DNA of 64,000 nucleotides from an uncultured Marvinbryantia sp. (GTDB taxonomy: Bacteria; Bacillota; Clostridia; Lachnospirales; Lachnospiraceae), in NCBI GenBank assembly GCA_947630735.1, contig CANRIR010000002.1, forward strand, positions 1-64,000, given 5' to 3'. Under the pieces are notes generated by a model. It searched no databases. It was not told where the DNA came from and was given only the letters and a program-made list of their open reading frames with translations. Both the position numbers and the translations under genes were made by a program. Shown one piece after another: positions 44,779 through 54,026 of this stretch (positions are counted from its first letter, which is position 1; each line of letters opens with the position of its first letter).

Positions 44779-46920
44779 ATGAATGAAATTGCGGTTCTGG
44801 ATCAGCTGACGATCGATAAGATCGCGGCCGGGGAAGTGATCGAGCGCCCGGCCTCCATCGTGAAGGAACTGGTGGAGAACGCCATCGACGCGGGCGCGAA
44901 CGCCGTCACCGTGGAGATCAAGGACGGCGGCGTCTCGTTTATCCGCATCACGGACAACGGCATGGGCATTGAGGCGCGGCAGGTGCCGACCGCCTTTCTG
45001 CGCCATGCCACCAGCAAGATCCGCGCGGTGGACGACCTTCTGGACGTGGCCTCCCTGGGGTTCCGGGGAGAGGCGCTCTCCAGCATCGCGGCGGTCTGCC
45101 AGGTGGAGCTGATCACAAAGACGGCGGACAGCCTGACGGGCGTGCGCTACCTGATCGAGGGCGGAAAAGAGAAAGGCATGGAGGAGATCGGCGCGCCCGC
45201 GGGAACCACATTCCTGGTGCGCAATATCTTCTACAACACGCCCGCGCGGAAAAAATTCCTGAAGACGGCCCAGACAGAGGCGGGCTATGTGAGCGACATC
45301 GTGGAACGGCTGGCCCTTTCCCACCCGGAAGTCTCCTTTAAATTCATCGCCAACAGCCAGACGAAGCTCCACACCTCCGGGAACCACAACCTGAAGGACA
45401 TCGTCTACAATATCTACGGGCGGGACATCGCCGCGAACCTGATCGAGGTGTCCGCGAAAGCGGAGGGCGTGAGCGTGTACGGCTTCATCGGGAAACCCGT
45501 GATAAGCCGCGGCAACCGCAACTACGAAAATTACTTTGTCAACGGCCGTTACATCCGCAGCGGCATCCTCTCCAAGGCCATCGAGGACGCCTACCACGCG
45601 TTTCTGATGAAGCACAGATATCCCTTCACGGTGCTGTTGTTTGCCATGGACGGGAAGGATCTGGACATCAACGTGCACCCTGCCAAGCTGGAACTGCGGT
45701 TCGCGGACAACGAAAGGCTGTACCAGACGGTGTACGACATTGTGGCGGGCGCTTTATCCGGGCGGGAGCTGATCGCGGAGGTGAGCGCCGGGAAGGAAGA
45801 AGCGCCGCAAAAACCGGCGCGGGAGTGGAAGCCGGATCTGCCGGAGCCCTTCGAGAAGATGCGCCGGGCGCAGAAGACCGCGGGCGCGCAGGCAGAGCGC
45901 AAAACCCTGGACGCGCAGGCGGCGCACAGATCCGCGGACATGCCACCGCAGGGCGGGGCGGACGCGCAGACGGAGCGCAGACCCGCGGGCACACAGGCAG
46001 TGCACAGACCTGCGGAGATGCAGCTGCAGAGCGGCGCGGACGCGCAGGCGAAGCATAAAACCGCGAACATATTGCCGCAGGGCGGGGCCGCGGGAAAAAC
46101 CGCAGATACACTGCCGCAGAGCGGGACTGTGGGTACACTGCCGGAGCGCAAGGCGCAGGATTTCGCCGGGCGGAAGCCGGCCGCGCTGCGCCAGGTGACC
46201 GGTATGCAGGGAGCCTCCAATGATTTGTTAAAAGAGCGGCCCGCCTATGACGCCGCACCCGCGCCCGCACCGGTGAAAGAAACCCCGGACAGGCCGCGGC
46301 AGATGGAATTGTTCGAGAGCCCGCTTCTCGCAAAAGAGAGCGCGCGGGAGCACCGGATCATCGGGCAGGTGTTCGACACCTACTGGCTGGTGCAGTTCCA
46401 GGACAAGCTGTTCATCATCGACCAGCACGCGGCCCACGAGAAGGTGCTCTACGAGCGCACCATGAAATCCCTGGCATCCCGGGAGTTTACCTCGCAGAAC
46501 CTGGATCCGCCCATCGTGCTCACGTTGAGCATGGCGGAGGAGGATGTACTGCGCAGGTTCCGGGACCGCTTTTCGGCCATCGGGTTTGAGATCGAGGAGT
46601 TCGGCGGCCGGGAATATGCCCTGCGGGCGGTGCCGGACAACCTGTTCGGCCTGGCGGAGGAGGATCTCTTTTTGGAGATGCTGGACTCCCTGGCCGCGCA
46701 GACGGATGTGCTCAAGACGGAGCTGATCGACGAGAAGATCGCGTCCATGTCCTGCAAGGCGGCCGTGAAGGGCAACACCAGGATGTCCGTCCAGGAGATG
46801 CACGCGCTCATCGGCGAGCTGATGACCCTGGACAACCCCTACAACTGTCCCCACGGCAGGCCCACCATCATCTCCATGTCCAAATATGAGCTGGAGAAAA
46901 AATTCAAGAGGATCGTATGA
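44779..46920 (+). CDS. mutL: DNA mismatch-repair endonuclease MutL with repeat-rich linker
   Basis: 713 residues: GHKL ATPase with LVENAIDAGAN, DNGMG and GFRGEALSSI (about 1-330), a long Ala/Gln/Gly-rich linker (about 335-510) and a C-terminal domain with the endonuclease motif DQHAAHEKVLYE, plus CKAAVKG and CPHGRP metal-site parts. Nicking activity is therefore expected, consistent with no MutH. The linker has degenerate 26-residue repeats from residue 368. It overlaps miaA (ATGA). Confidence 0.96.
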   Translation: MNEIAVLDQLTIDKIAAGEVIERPASIVKELVENAIDAGANAVTVEIKDGGVSFIRITDNGMGIEARQVPTAFLRHATSKIRAVDDLLDVASLGFRGEALSSIAAVCQVELITKTADSLTGVRYLIEGGKEKGMEEIGAPAGTTFLVRNIFYNTPARKKFLKTAQTEAGYVSDIVERLALSHPEVSFKFIANSQTKLHTSGNHNLKDIVYNIYGRDIAANLIEVSAKAEGVSVYGFIGKPVISRGNRNYENYFVNGRYIRSGILSKAIEDAYHAFLMKHRYPFTVLLFAMDGKDLDINVHPAKLELRFADNERLYQTVYDIVAGALSGRELIAEVSAGKEEAPQKPAREWKPDLPEPFEKMRRAQKTAGAQAERKTLDAQAAHRSADMPPQGGADAQTERRPAGTQAVHRPAEMQLQSGADAQAKHKTANILPQGGAAGKTADTLPQSGTVGTLPERKAQDFAGRKPAALRQVTGMQGASNDLLKERPAYDAAPAPAPVKETPDRPRQMELFESPLLAKESAREHRIIGQVFDTYWLVQFQDKLFIIDQHAAHEKVLYERTMKSLASREFTSQNLDPPIVLTLSMAEEDVLRRFRDRFSAIGFEIEEFGGREYALRAVPDNLFGLAEEDLFLEMLDSLAAQTDVLKTELIDEKIASMSCKAAVKGNTRMSVQEMHALIGELMTLDNPYNCPHGRPTIISMSKYELEKKFKRIV
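45880..46140 (+). repeat. Degenerate 78-bp tandem repeat in the mutL linker
   Basis: Units start at 45880, 45958 and 46036. The first two encode 26 residues each (AGAQAERKTLDAQ... and ADAQTERRPAGTQ...), ending PPQGG and QLQSG. The third has lost about nine residues (ADAQAKHK-TANILPQGG) and a shorter fourth ends TADTLPQSG. The frame is kept throughout. Confidence 0.8.
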
Positions 46921-47942
46921 ACAATGGATCAGAGAAGCATAATCCAGAAGGGATAAAAACCGGTTTTGCCAAAGAGCGGGAAAAAAAGCCGCTCATCATC
47001 CTGACCGGCCCCACAGCCGCGGGCAAGACGGCGCTCTCCATCGCCCTCGCCAAAGCCGTGGACGGGGAGATCATCTCGGCGGACTCCATGCAGGTGTACC
47101 GCGGCATGGACATCGGCTCCGCCAAGATCCGGCCGGAAGAAATGCAGGGCGTGCCCCATCATCTCATCGACGTGCTGGAGCCGGACGAGGAATTTCATGT
47201 GGCGCGCTTCCAGCAGATGGCGAAGGCATGCATGGAAGAGATCTGGGAGCGCGGGAAGATCCCCATCCTGGTGGGAGGCACCGGCTTTTACATCCAGGCG
47301 GTGCTCTACGATATTGATTTTACCGAGAACAGCGGCGATATGTCCTACCGGCGCAAACTGGAGCAGATCGCCCGCGAGAGCGGGCCGGATGTCCTGCACC
47401 GGATGCTGGCCGCGGTGGATGAAAGATCCGCGGAGCAGATCCCGGCCAACAACGTAAAGCGCGTCATCCGCGCGCTGGAGTACTTCCGCGAGGCGGGGGA
47501 GCCGATCTCCGCGCACAACGAGCGGGAGCGGCAGAGGCTGTCCCCCTACCGGGCGGCCTATTTTGTGCTGAACCGGGACCGCGCCGAACTGTACAGCCGG
47601 ATCGAACGCCGCGTGGACGAGATGCTGCAGGAAGGGCTGCTCGACGAGGTGCGCGCCCTGCGGGACAGGGGCTGCACCCGCGGCATGGTCTCCATGCAGG
47701 GCCTTGGCTACAAGGAGCTTCTGGATCATCTGGACGGGAACTGCACGCTGGAGGAGGCCGTCTGCCGCTTAAAGCGCGACACGCGCCATTTCGCCAAGCG
47801 CCAGCTCACGTGGTTCCGGCGGGAGAGGGACGTCTGCTGGATCCAGCGGGAGGAGTTCCCGGACGACGCGGCGATCTTAAAGCATATGTTAGAGATCCTG
47901 CGCGCGCGCGGCGTGCTCCCAAAGCAAAACGGCGAACCATAA
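46917..47942 (+). CDS. miaA: tRNA dimethylallyltransferase
   Basis: 341 residues: P-loop LTGPTAAGKTALS (about 24-36), ISADSMQVYRGMDIGSAK, VGGTGFYIQA and the C-terminal FAKRQLTWFRR. It isopentenylates A37 of tRNAs reading UNN codons; MiaB then methylthiolates it. It overlaps the mutL stop. In Bacillus hfq follows miaA; here the 51-bp gap has none. Confidence 0.95.
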   Translation: MNNGSEKHNPEGIKTGFAKEREKKPLIILTGPTAAGKTALSIALAKAVDGEIISADSMQVYRGMDIGSAKIRPEEMQGVPHHLIDVLEPDEEFHVARFQQMAKACMEEIWERGKIPILVGGTGFYIQAVLYDIDFTENSGDMSYRRKLEQIARESGPDVLHRMLAAVDERSAEQIPANNVKRVIRALEYFREAGEPISAHNERERQRLSPYRAAYFVLNRDRAELYSRIERRVDEMLQEGLLDEVRALRDRGCTRGMVSMQGLGYKELLDHLDGNCTLEEAVCRLKRDTRHFAKRQLTWFRRERDVCWIQREEFPDDAAILKHMLEILRARGVLPKQNGEP

Positions 47943-47993
47943 TACAGCGAACAGGGTCGGCGGCAAAGGCCCGCCGGCGGAAAGGAATCAGGC

Positions 47994-49292
47994 ATGTCCG
48001 AATTTGCGATCGATGAGATGTACGCCTCCCTCGGCATTTCCCGGGAGGTGTACGCGTTTGGAAAAAGAGCGGAGGAGGAGCTGAAGGAGCGCTTCGCCCG
48101 CATACAGGAAACCTGCGAGTACAACCAGCTGAAAGTGATCCGCGCCATGCAGGAATGCCGCGTGAGCGCCGAGTGCTTCCAGTCCGGCACGGGCTACGGC
48201 TACAACGACTGCGGCCGGGATGTTCTGGAGGAGGTGTACGCGCACGTCTTTCACACGGAAGCGGCCCTGGTGCGGGCGCAGATCACCTGCGGGACCCACG
48301 CCCTGGCGGTGGCGCTGTTCGGCAATCTGCGGCCCGGGGACGAGCTTCTGTCCATATCCGGGAAACCCTATGACACCCTGGAGGAAGTGATCGGCATCCG
48401 GCCGTCCAGGGGCTCCCTCGCCGAGTACGGCGTCACCTACCGCCAGGTGGACCTTTTGGAGGACGGGAGCTTTGACTTTGAAAAGATCCGGCAGGCCGTC
48501 ACGCCGGCGACGCGCATGGTGGAGATCCAGCGCTCCAAGGGCTACCAGACCAGGCCCACCCTCTCGGTGGACGCCATCGCGAAGGCCATCCGGTTTGTGA
48601 AGGACATCCGCCCGGACATTCTGGTGCTGGTGGACAACTGTTACGGGGAATTTGTGGAGTGCGCGGAGCCCAGCGACTTCGGGGCCGACATGACGGTGGG
48701 CTCCCTCATCAAAAACCCGGGCGGCGGCCTTGCCCCCATAGGCGGTTACATTGCGGGCACAAAAGAGTGCATTGAGAACGCGGCCTGCCGCCTCACCACG
48801 CCGGGCCTCGGCCGGGAGGTGGGCGCATCTTTGGGCGTCAACCGCAGTTTCTTCCAGGGGCTGTTCCTCGCGCCGTCCGTGGTGGCGGGAGCGCTGAAGG
48901 GGGCCATCTTTGCGGCGAACCTCTTTGAGCGGCTGGGCTTTCGCGTGGTGCCGGACGGAAAAGAGGAGCGCCACGACATCATCCAGGCGGTGGAATTCGG
49001 CACGCCGGAGGGGCTGACCGCTTTCTGCGAGGGCATCCAGGCGGCCGCCCCGGTGGACAGCTACGTGCGCCCGGAGCCCTGGGCCATGCCGGGCTACGAC
49101 AGCGACGTCATCATGGCGGCGGGAGCCTTTATCCAGGGTTCCTCCATCGAACTGAGCGCGGACGGGCCCTTAAAGCCGCCCTACGCGGCCTATTTCCAGG
49201 GCGGGCTCACCTGGGAGCACGCGAAGCTGGGCATCCTGAAGGCCCTGCAGTATCTGTGCGGCAGGGGGATCGTAAACCGGGAGGATTTATGA
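47994..49292 (+). CDS. YnbB-type PLP enzyme (methionine gamma-lyase-like family)
   Basis: 432 residues of the fold-I PLP superfamily related to cystathionine beta-lyase: GYGYNDCGRDVLEEVYA, ITCGTHALA, VDNCYGEFVE and the PLP-lysine segment GSLIKNPGGGLAPIGGYIAG (about residue 240). This family is named after an aluminium-resistance protein; its real substrate is unknown. Location after miaA matches Bacillus ynbB. It overlaps the next flavoprotein gene (ATGA). Confidence 0.87.
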   Translation: MSEFAIDEMYASLGISREVYAFGKRAEEELKERFARIQETCEYNQLKVIRAMQECRVSAECFQSGTGYGYNDCGRDVLEEVYAHVFHTEAALVRAQITCGTHALAVALFGNLRPGDELLSISGKPYDTLEEVIGIRPSRGSLAEYGVTYRQVDLLEDGSFDFEKIRQAVTPATRMVEIQRSKGYQTRPTLSVDAIAKAIRFVKDIRPDILVLVDNCYGEFVECAEPSDFGADMTVGSLIKNPGGGLAPIGGYIAGTKECIENAACRLTTPGLGREVGASLGVNRSFFQGLFLAPSVVAGALKGAIFAANLFERLGFRVVPDGKEERHDIIQAVEFGTPEGLTAFCEGIQAAAPVDSYVRPEPWAMPGYDSDVIMAAGAFIQGSSIELSADGPLKPPYAAYFQGGLTWEHAKLGILKALQYLCGRGIVNREDL

Positions 49293-50536
49293 GAAAAGTG
49301 ATCGTGATCGGGGCCGGGGCCTCCGGCATGGCGGCCGCCATCGCGGCGGCGGGCCGCGGGGCGTCGGTCACCGTTTTGGAGGGCAATGAAAAGCCCGGAA
49401 AAAAATTGCTGCTCACGGGGAGCGGGCGCTGCAACCTCTCCAACTTAAAGCAGGGGGACGACTGCTACCGGGGCGCGGATCCGCTCTTTGCAAAGCGGGT
49501 GCTGGAGCGCTTCACGCCGCAGGACGCCATACGCTTTTTCCGCTCCATCGGCCTTCTGACCTGCGACCGGGACGGCTATGTCTACCCCGTCACGGGGCAG
49601 GCGTCGTCGGTGCTGGACGTACTCCTTCTGGAGCTTTCGCGGCGGAAGGTAAAAATGAAATACCGGGAAAAGGTGCGGTCCGTCTCCAAAGAGGGGGCGG
49701 AATTTCTGGTAAAGACCGACGGCTGGACCTACCGCGCGGACGCCGTCGTCCTGGCCGCCGGGTCCATGGCCGTGCCCTCCACCGGGTCCGACGGGAGCGG
49801 CTACGACATCGCCCGGATGTGCGGGCACCGCATCGTGCCGCCGATGCCGGCCCTGGTTCCCTTAACAGTACGGGAACAGGCTTTTTCGCGGCAGCTCTCC
49901 GGCCTTCGCATGCGCGCAGCCATCTCTTTGCACTGCACGGACAGGGGCGCGCAGGCTGCCGTGATCCGGCGGGAATCCGGGGAGCTGCAGTGGACGGACT
50001 ACGGCATCTCCGGCATCGCCGTCTTTCAACTGAGCCGCTACGCCGTGCAGTGCCTGGAACAGGGCGGACGCGTGTCGGCAAAGATCGATCTTCTGCCGGA
50101 TCATTCCGAAGAAGAGCTTCTGGAACACCTCCGGCTGCGAAGCCTCGCGGGCACGGCCGCACAGATGCTCGTGGGGATCCTCCCCGCAAAGGCCGTGCAT
50201 CCTCTGCTTCAGGCGGCGGGCATTTCGCCACAGACCGCGGCCGCGTCCCTTGCAAAGGCGGACCTTGACAGCCTTGCGGCCCGGATCAAGCGCCTTGCGC
50301 TTTCGATCACCGGGAGCCGATCCTTCGACCAGGCCCAGTCCTGCCAGGGCGGCGTGGACTGCTCCTTCGTGGATCCCGAGACCATGGAGTCGCGGCTTGT
50401 GCCGGGCCTCTATTTTTCCGGGGAGATCCTGGATGTGGACGGTGCCTGCGGGGGCTACAACCTGCAGTGGGCCTGGGCAAGCGGCCACGCGGCGGGCAGT
50501 GCGGCGGGCGCAGGCGGGCAGGAGAGAACAGATTGA
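49289..50536 (+). CDS. HI0933-family flavoprotein (NAD(P)/FAD oxidoreductase)
   Basis: 415 residues: FAD-binding VIVIGAGASGMAAAIAAA at the start, then GSGRCNLSN, and the C-terminal SCQGGVDCSFVD and YFSGEILDVDGACGGYNLQWAWASG typical of the HI0933/YhiN family, whose reaction is unproven. ATG 49289 overlaps the previous stop; an earlier start at 49256 has no site. Together with the next gene it forms a flavoprotein pair that recurs in clostridia. Confidence 0.87.
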   Translation: MRKVIVIGAGASGMAAAIAAAGRGASVTVLEGNEKPGKKLLLTGSGRCNLSNLKQGDDCYRGADPLFAKRVLERFTPQDAIRFFRSIGLLTCDRDGYVYPVTGQASSVLDVLLLELSRRKVKMKYREKVRSVSKEGAEFLVKTDGWTYRADAVVLAAGSMAVPSTGSDGSGYDIARMCGHRIVPPMPALVPLTVREQAFSRQLSGLRMRAAISLHCTDRGAQAAVIRRESGELQWTDYGISGIAVFQLSRYAVQCLEQGGRVSAKIDLLPDHSEEELLEHLRLRSLAGTAAQMLVGILPAKAVHPLLQAAGISPQTAAASLAKADLDSLAARIKRLALSITGSRSFDQAQSCQGGVDCSFVDPETMESRLVPGLYFSGEILDVDGACGGYNLQWAWASGHAAGSAAGAGGQERTD

Positions 50537-50566
50537 AAATTTTTTGATCAGGTAAGAGGGGAAACT

Positions 50567-52162
50567 ATGATACGGATCTCACAGCTGAAAATGAAGCCGG
50601 GATTTACGCAGGAGGACGTGACATGGGCCGCGGCAAAAGAACTTCGCGTGCCGCAGGGGGCCATCCAGAGGACCGTCATCCGAAAGCAGTCCATCGACGC
50701 CAGGAAAAAACCGGATGTGCGCTTTATCTTAAGCGTGGATGTGGAAGTAAAAAAAGAGCAGAAGCTTCTGCAGAATACAAAAGATCCCAACATCTTCAGG
50801 GCCGCGGACGTGACATACCGCCTGCCGGAGCGCGGCGGCGCACCTCTTCTGGAAAGACCGGTCATCGCGGGCTTCGGCCCGGCGGGCATGTTCTGCGCCC
50901 TGCTTCTCGCAAAGTGCGGGTACCGCCCCCTGGTCCTGGAGCGCGGGCAGGATGTGGACGCGCGCACCCGGGCCGTGGAGCAGTTCTGGGAGAGCGGCGC
51001 GCTTGATACAGGCTCCAACGTGCAGTTTGGGGAGGGAGGCGCCGGCACCTTCTCTGACGGGAAACTGAACACCCTGGTAAAAGACCGCGAAGGGAGAGCC
51101 GGGTTTGTCCTGGAGACTTTCGCGCGGGCGGGGGCAGGCGGGGATATCCTCTATGTCCACAAGCCCCACATCGGCACGGATGTGCTGCGCACCGTGGTAA
51201 AAAACATCCGAAAAGAGATCGAGGCTCTGGGCGGGGAGATCCTTTTCAGAAGCCAGGTTACGGACCTGAATATCCGGGAGGGGCGGCTTTTTGGCATCAC
51301 GGTAAACGGGCGGGAGGAGATCCCCTGCGAAGTGCTTGTGCTCGCCATCGGCCACAGCGCGCGGGACACCTTTTCCATGCTGAGCCAAAAACCGGTCCTC
51401 ATGGAGCAGAAGCCGTTTGCGGTGGGCCTTCGCATCGAACATCCCCAGAGCCTGATCAATCTGGCTCAGTACGGGGCAGAGAAGCCGGAATATCTGCCGC
51501 CGGCGGACTACAAGCTCACGGAAAAACTGCCGAACGGCAGAGGCGTCTATTCGTTCTGCATGTGCCCGGGAGGCTATGTGGTAAACGCCTCCTCCGCACA
51601 GGGCATGCTGGCGGTGAACGGCATGAGCTATCGGGCCCGGGACGGGCAGAACGCCAACAGCGCCATTGTGGTGACCGTCTCGCCCGCGGATTTCGGCGCC
51701 CCGGACGTCCTCGCAGGCGTCCGCTTTCAGGAGCGGCTGGAGCAGGCCGCCTGGCGCCTCGGCCGGGGGCGCATCCCGGTGCAGCTGTTCGGGGATTTCT
51801 GCAGGAAGCGCGAAAGCCTGCGCCTTGGGGACATACTTCCCTGCACGAAGGGAGCGTACGAGCTCGCCGATCTGCGGGAATGTCTCCCGGAAGTCCTGTC
51901 GTCCTCCCTTGCGGAGGGAGTGCGCCGCTTTGACGGGAAGATCCGCGGGTTTGCCCGAAAAGACGCTGTGCTCTCCGGCGTGGAGAGCCGCACGTCCTCG
52001 CCGGTGCGCATCGTGCGCGGGGAAGACGGCGTCTCCAGCGTGAACGGGCTATATCCCTGCGGGGAGGGAGCGGGCTATGCGGGAGGGATCACCTCGGCGG
52101 CCATGGACGGCATGCGGATCGCGGAGGCGGTCATCCGCACCTATTCTCCGAAGATCCGTTAG
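50567..52162 (+). CDS. FAD-dependent dehydrogenase, COG2509 type
   Basis: 531 residues: an N-terminal ~80-residue alpha/beta domain (ISQLKMKPGFTQEDV), FAD site VIAGFGPAGMFCALLLA (about 100), FGEGGAGTFSDGKLNT, and a C-terminal YPCGEGAGYAGGITSAAMDG. The family is widespread in Firmicutes and Bacteroidetes, with no confirmed substrate. GAGGGGAAA precedes the ATG. It ends about 100 bp before radC. Confidence 0.87.
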   Translation: MIRISQLKMKPGFTQEDVTWAAAKELRVPQGAIQRTVIRKQSIDARKKPDVRFILSVDVEVKKEQKLLQNTKDPNIFRAADVTYRLPERGGAPLLERPVIAGFGPAGMFCALLLAKCGYRPLVLERGQDVDARTRAVEQFWESGALDTGSNVQFGEGGAGTFSDGKLNTLVKDREGRAGFVLETFARAGAGGDILYVHKPHIGTDVLRTVVKNIRKEIEALGGEILFRSQVTDLNIREGRLFGITVNGREEIPCEVLVLAIGHSARDTFSMLSQKPVLMEQKPFAVGLRIEHPQSLINLAQYGAEKPEYLPPADYKLTEKLPNGRGVYSFCMCPGGYVVNASSAQGMLAVNGMSYRARDGQNANSAIVVTVSPADFGAPDVLAGVRFQERLEQAAWRLGRGRIPVQLFGDFCRKRESLRLGDILPCTKGAYELADLRECLPEVLSSSLAEGVRRFDGKIRGFARKDAVLSGVESRTSSPVRIVRGEDGVSSVNGLYPCGEGAGYAGGITSAAMDGMRIAEAVIRTYSPKIR

Positions 52163-52263
52163 AAAAATTTAATGTTTCAGATATATACTTTTTTCCGGAG
52201 TTATGCTATTATGAATTATAAGGCGTAGTTTGTTTTTCTGTCGGGAGAGTACGGATTACAGCC

Positions 52264-52959
52264 ATGGAACATTCCACCATCAAGGGCCTTCCGGACGAGG
52301 AACGCCCTTATGAAAAATGCCTGAAGATGGGCCCCGCGGTCTTGACAGACGCGGAACTTCTGGCAGTCATCCTGCGCACGGGGACGAGGGGAGCCACCTC
52401 GATCGAACTCGCGCGGGAAATCTTAAACGGGTCCGAAGAAAAGCCAAATCTGCTCGGACTGTACGGGCTGACCGTCCCCCAGCTTCGCCGGATCAAGGGC
52501 GTGGGGACCGTCAAGGCGATCCAGATCCAGTGTATCACGGAGCTGGCGCGCCGCATGGCGAAGGCAAAGGCGGGGGAGGGGCGCTCCCTTCGGAGCGCAG
52601 ACGCCATTGCCGACTACTACATGGAAGATTTCCGGCACTTAGAGCAGGAGCAGGTCATGCTGCTGATGTTCGACACAAAAGGCGCGCTGCTGAGAGACGA
52701 GGTCATCTCCAAGGGCACGGTCAGCCAGTCCTGCGTGTCGCCCCGGGAGATCTTTCTGACCGCGCTTAAAAATCACGCGGTCTATGTGATCCTGATGCAC
52801 AACCATCCAAGCGGCGACGTCACGCCCAGCCCGGAGGACCGCCTGCTCACAAAGCGTGTGTGGGAGGCCGGCAATCTGCTCGGCATCGCGCTGATGGATC
52901 ACATTATCGTGGGGGATAAGCGTTACTTCAGTTTTCGGGAACAGGGGATCATAAAATAA
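52264..52959 (+). CDS. radC: RadC/JAB-domain protein
   Basis: 231 residues: N-terminal helix-hairpin-helix (LRRIKGVGTVKAIQIQ) and a C-terminal JAB/MPN metalloprotease-like domain with HNHPSGDVTPSPED. Despite the name, a repair role is disputed and no activity is established. The link to mreB downstream is conserved in Firmicutes. A -10-like TATTAT is at 52207-52212 but has no good -35. No SOS box was seen. Confidence 0.93.
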   Translation: MEHSTIKGLPDEERPYEKCLKMGPAVLTDAELLAVILRTGTRGATSIELAREILNGSEEKPNLLGLYGLTVPQLRRIKGVGTVKAIQIQCITELARRMAKAKAGEGRSLRSADAIADYYMEDFRHLEQEQVMLLMFDTKGALLRDEVISKGTVSQSCVSPREIFLTALKNHAVYVILMHNHPSGDVTPSPEDRLLTKRVWEAGNLLGIALMDHIIVGDKRYFSFREQGIIK

Positions 52960-52978
52960 TTTACGAGGGATGAATCAT

Positions 52979-54001
52979 ATGGAATTTCACAATGCGCTTG
53001 GCGTGGATTTCGGCACGGACACCATCAAGATCTGCGACAAGAAAAACCGCATCACGGTCTGCGAGAAGAATATGATCGCGATACGGGACGGCGGACACGT
53101 GGCCGCGATCGGCGACGCCGCGTATGAGATGTACGAAAAGACGCCCGCCAGCATAAAGGCCGGGTGCCCGATGAAGCACGGGGTGATCGCCGAGACCAAA
53201 AATGCGGAGATCGTGCTCGCGCACCTCATGAAAAAGAACCGCCGCTTTCTCTCCGGTCAGCCGGCCGTTTACATCGCCGTGCCGCGGGATATCTCCGCCG
53301 TAGAGAAGCGGGCCTATTATAATGTGCTGAACAATGTGGTCAAGGCCAGAAAGATCTTTCTGGTGGACAAGGGGATCGCGGACACGGTCGGCGTCGGCGT
53401 CTCCATGGAATCGCCCCGCGCCAGCATGCTGGTAAATATCGGAGCCGGAACGACCGAGATCTCCATCGCCGCGGGCGGAAAGATCCTCATCAGCAAAACT
53501 TTGCAGCTCGGCGGGCAAAGCCTGGATGAGGACATCGTGACCATGACCAGGCGGATGTTCCAGCTGAACATCGGCATGCGCACGGCAGCTTTTTTAAAGA
53601 ACCGGCTCGCCTATCTGATCGACGGTCCGGCGGATGCGTACAATGTCTGCGGGGTGAGCAGCATTTCCGGCCTTCCAGCGAGCGCGGACATCACCTCCAC
53701 GGCGGTCAGCGCCGCTATCGGCAATACCGTCGGCCTTATCACGGAGGAGCTGCGCGGCATTGTAGACAGGCTCCCGCCGCAGTTCCACAGCGATATCATG
53801 GAGGCGGGGCTGTGCCTCACAGGCGGCACTTCCCTGATCCCCAATTTTGCGGACTACCTGCGCCAGGCCCTGGGCATGCCCATCTCTATGGTCCGGGAAC
53901 CGGGACTTACCACTCTGCGCGGGATTCAGATGATCATGAACCGGCCGGAGCTTTCCGGGTGCACCTATTCCCTGCGGGATCTGACGGGAAACACCATTTA
54001 G
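52979..54001 (+). CDS. mreB: MreB rod-shape actin
   Basis: About 340 residues, actin fold: phosphate-1 loop GVDFGTDTIKI, the GDAAYEMYEKTP segment, IGAGTTEISI (phosphate 2) and LTGGTSLIPNF (adenosine). It forms membrane filaments that direct lateral wall synthesis. ATG 52979 is preferred since GAGGG lies right before ATG 52970. It is more diverged than Bacillus MreB in the first 60 residues, as is common in clostridia. First gene of mreBCD-pbp2-minCDE-rodA. Confidence 0.93.
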   Translation: MEFHNALGVDFGTDTIKICDKKNRITVCEKNMIAIRDGGHVAAIGDAAYEMYEKTPASIKAGCPMKHGVIAETKNAEIVLAHLMKKNRRFLSGQPAVYIAVPRDISAVEKRAYYNVLNNVVKARKIFLVDKGIADTVGVGVSMESPRASMLVNIGAGTTEISIAAGGKILISKTLQLGGQSLDEDIVTMTRRMFQLNIGMRTAAFLKNRLAYLIDGPADAYNVCGVSSISGLPASADITSTAVSAAIGNTVGLITEELRGIVDRLPPQFHSDIMEAGLCLTGGTSLIPNFADYLRQALGMPISMVREPGLTTLRGIQMIMNRPELSGCTYSLRDLTGNTI

Positions 54002-54026
54002 AAGAACAGCCGTCAAGGAGAAGAAC

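Noticed and set aside
52163-52263. SOS box in front of radC
   Set aside because: No GAACN4GTTC-like palindrome is present; radC in Firmicutes is not generally SOS-controlled.
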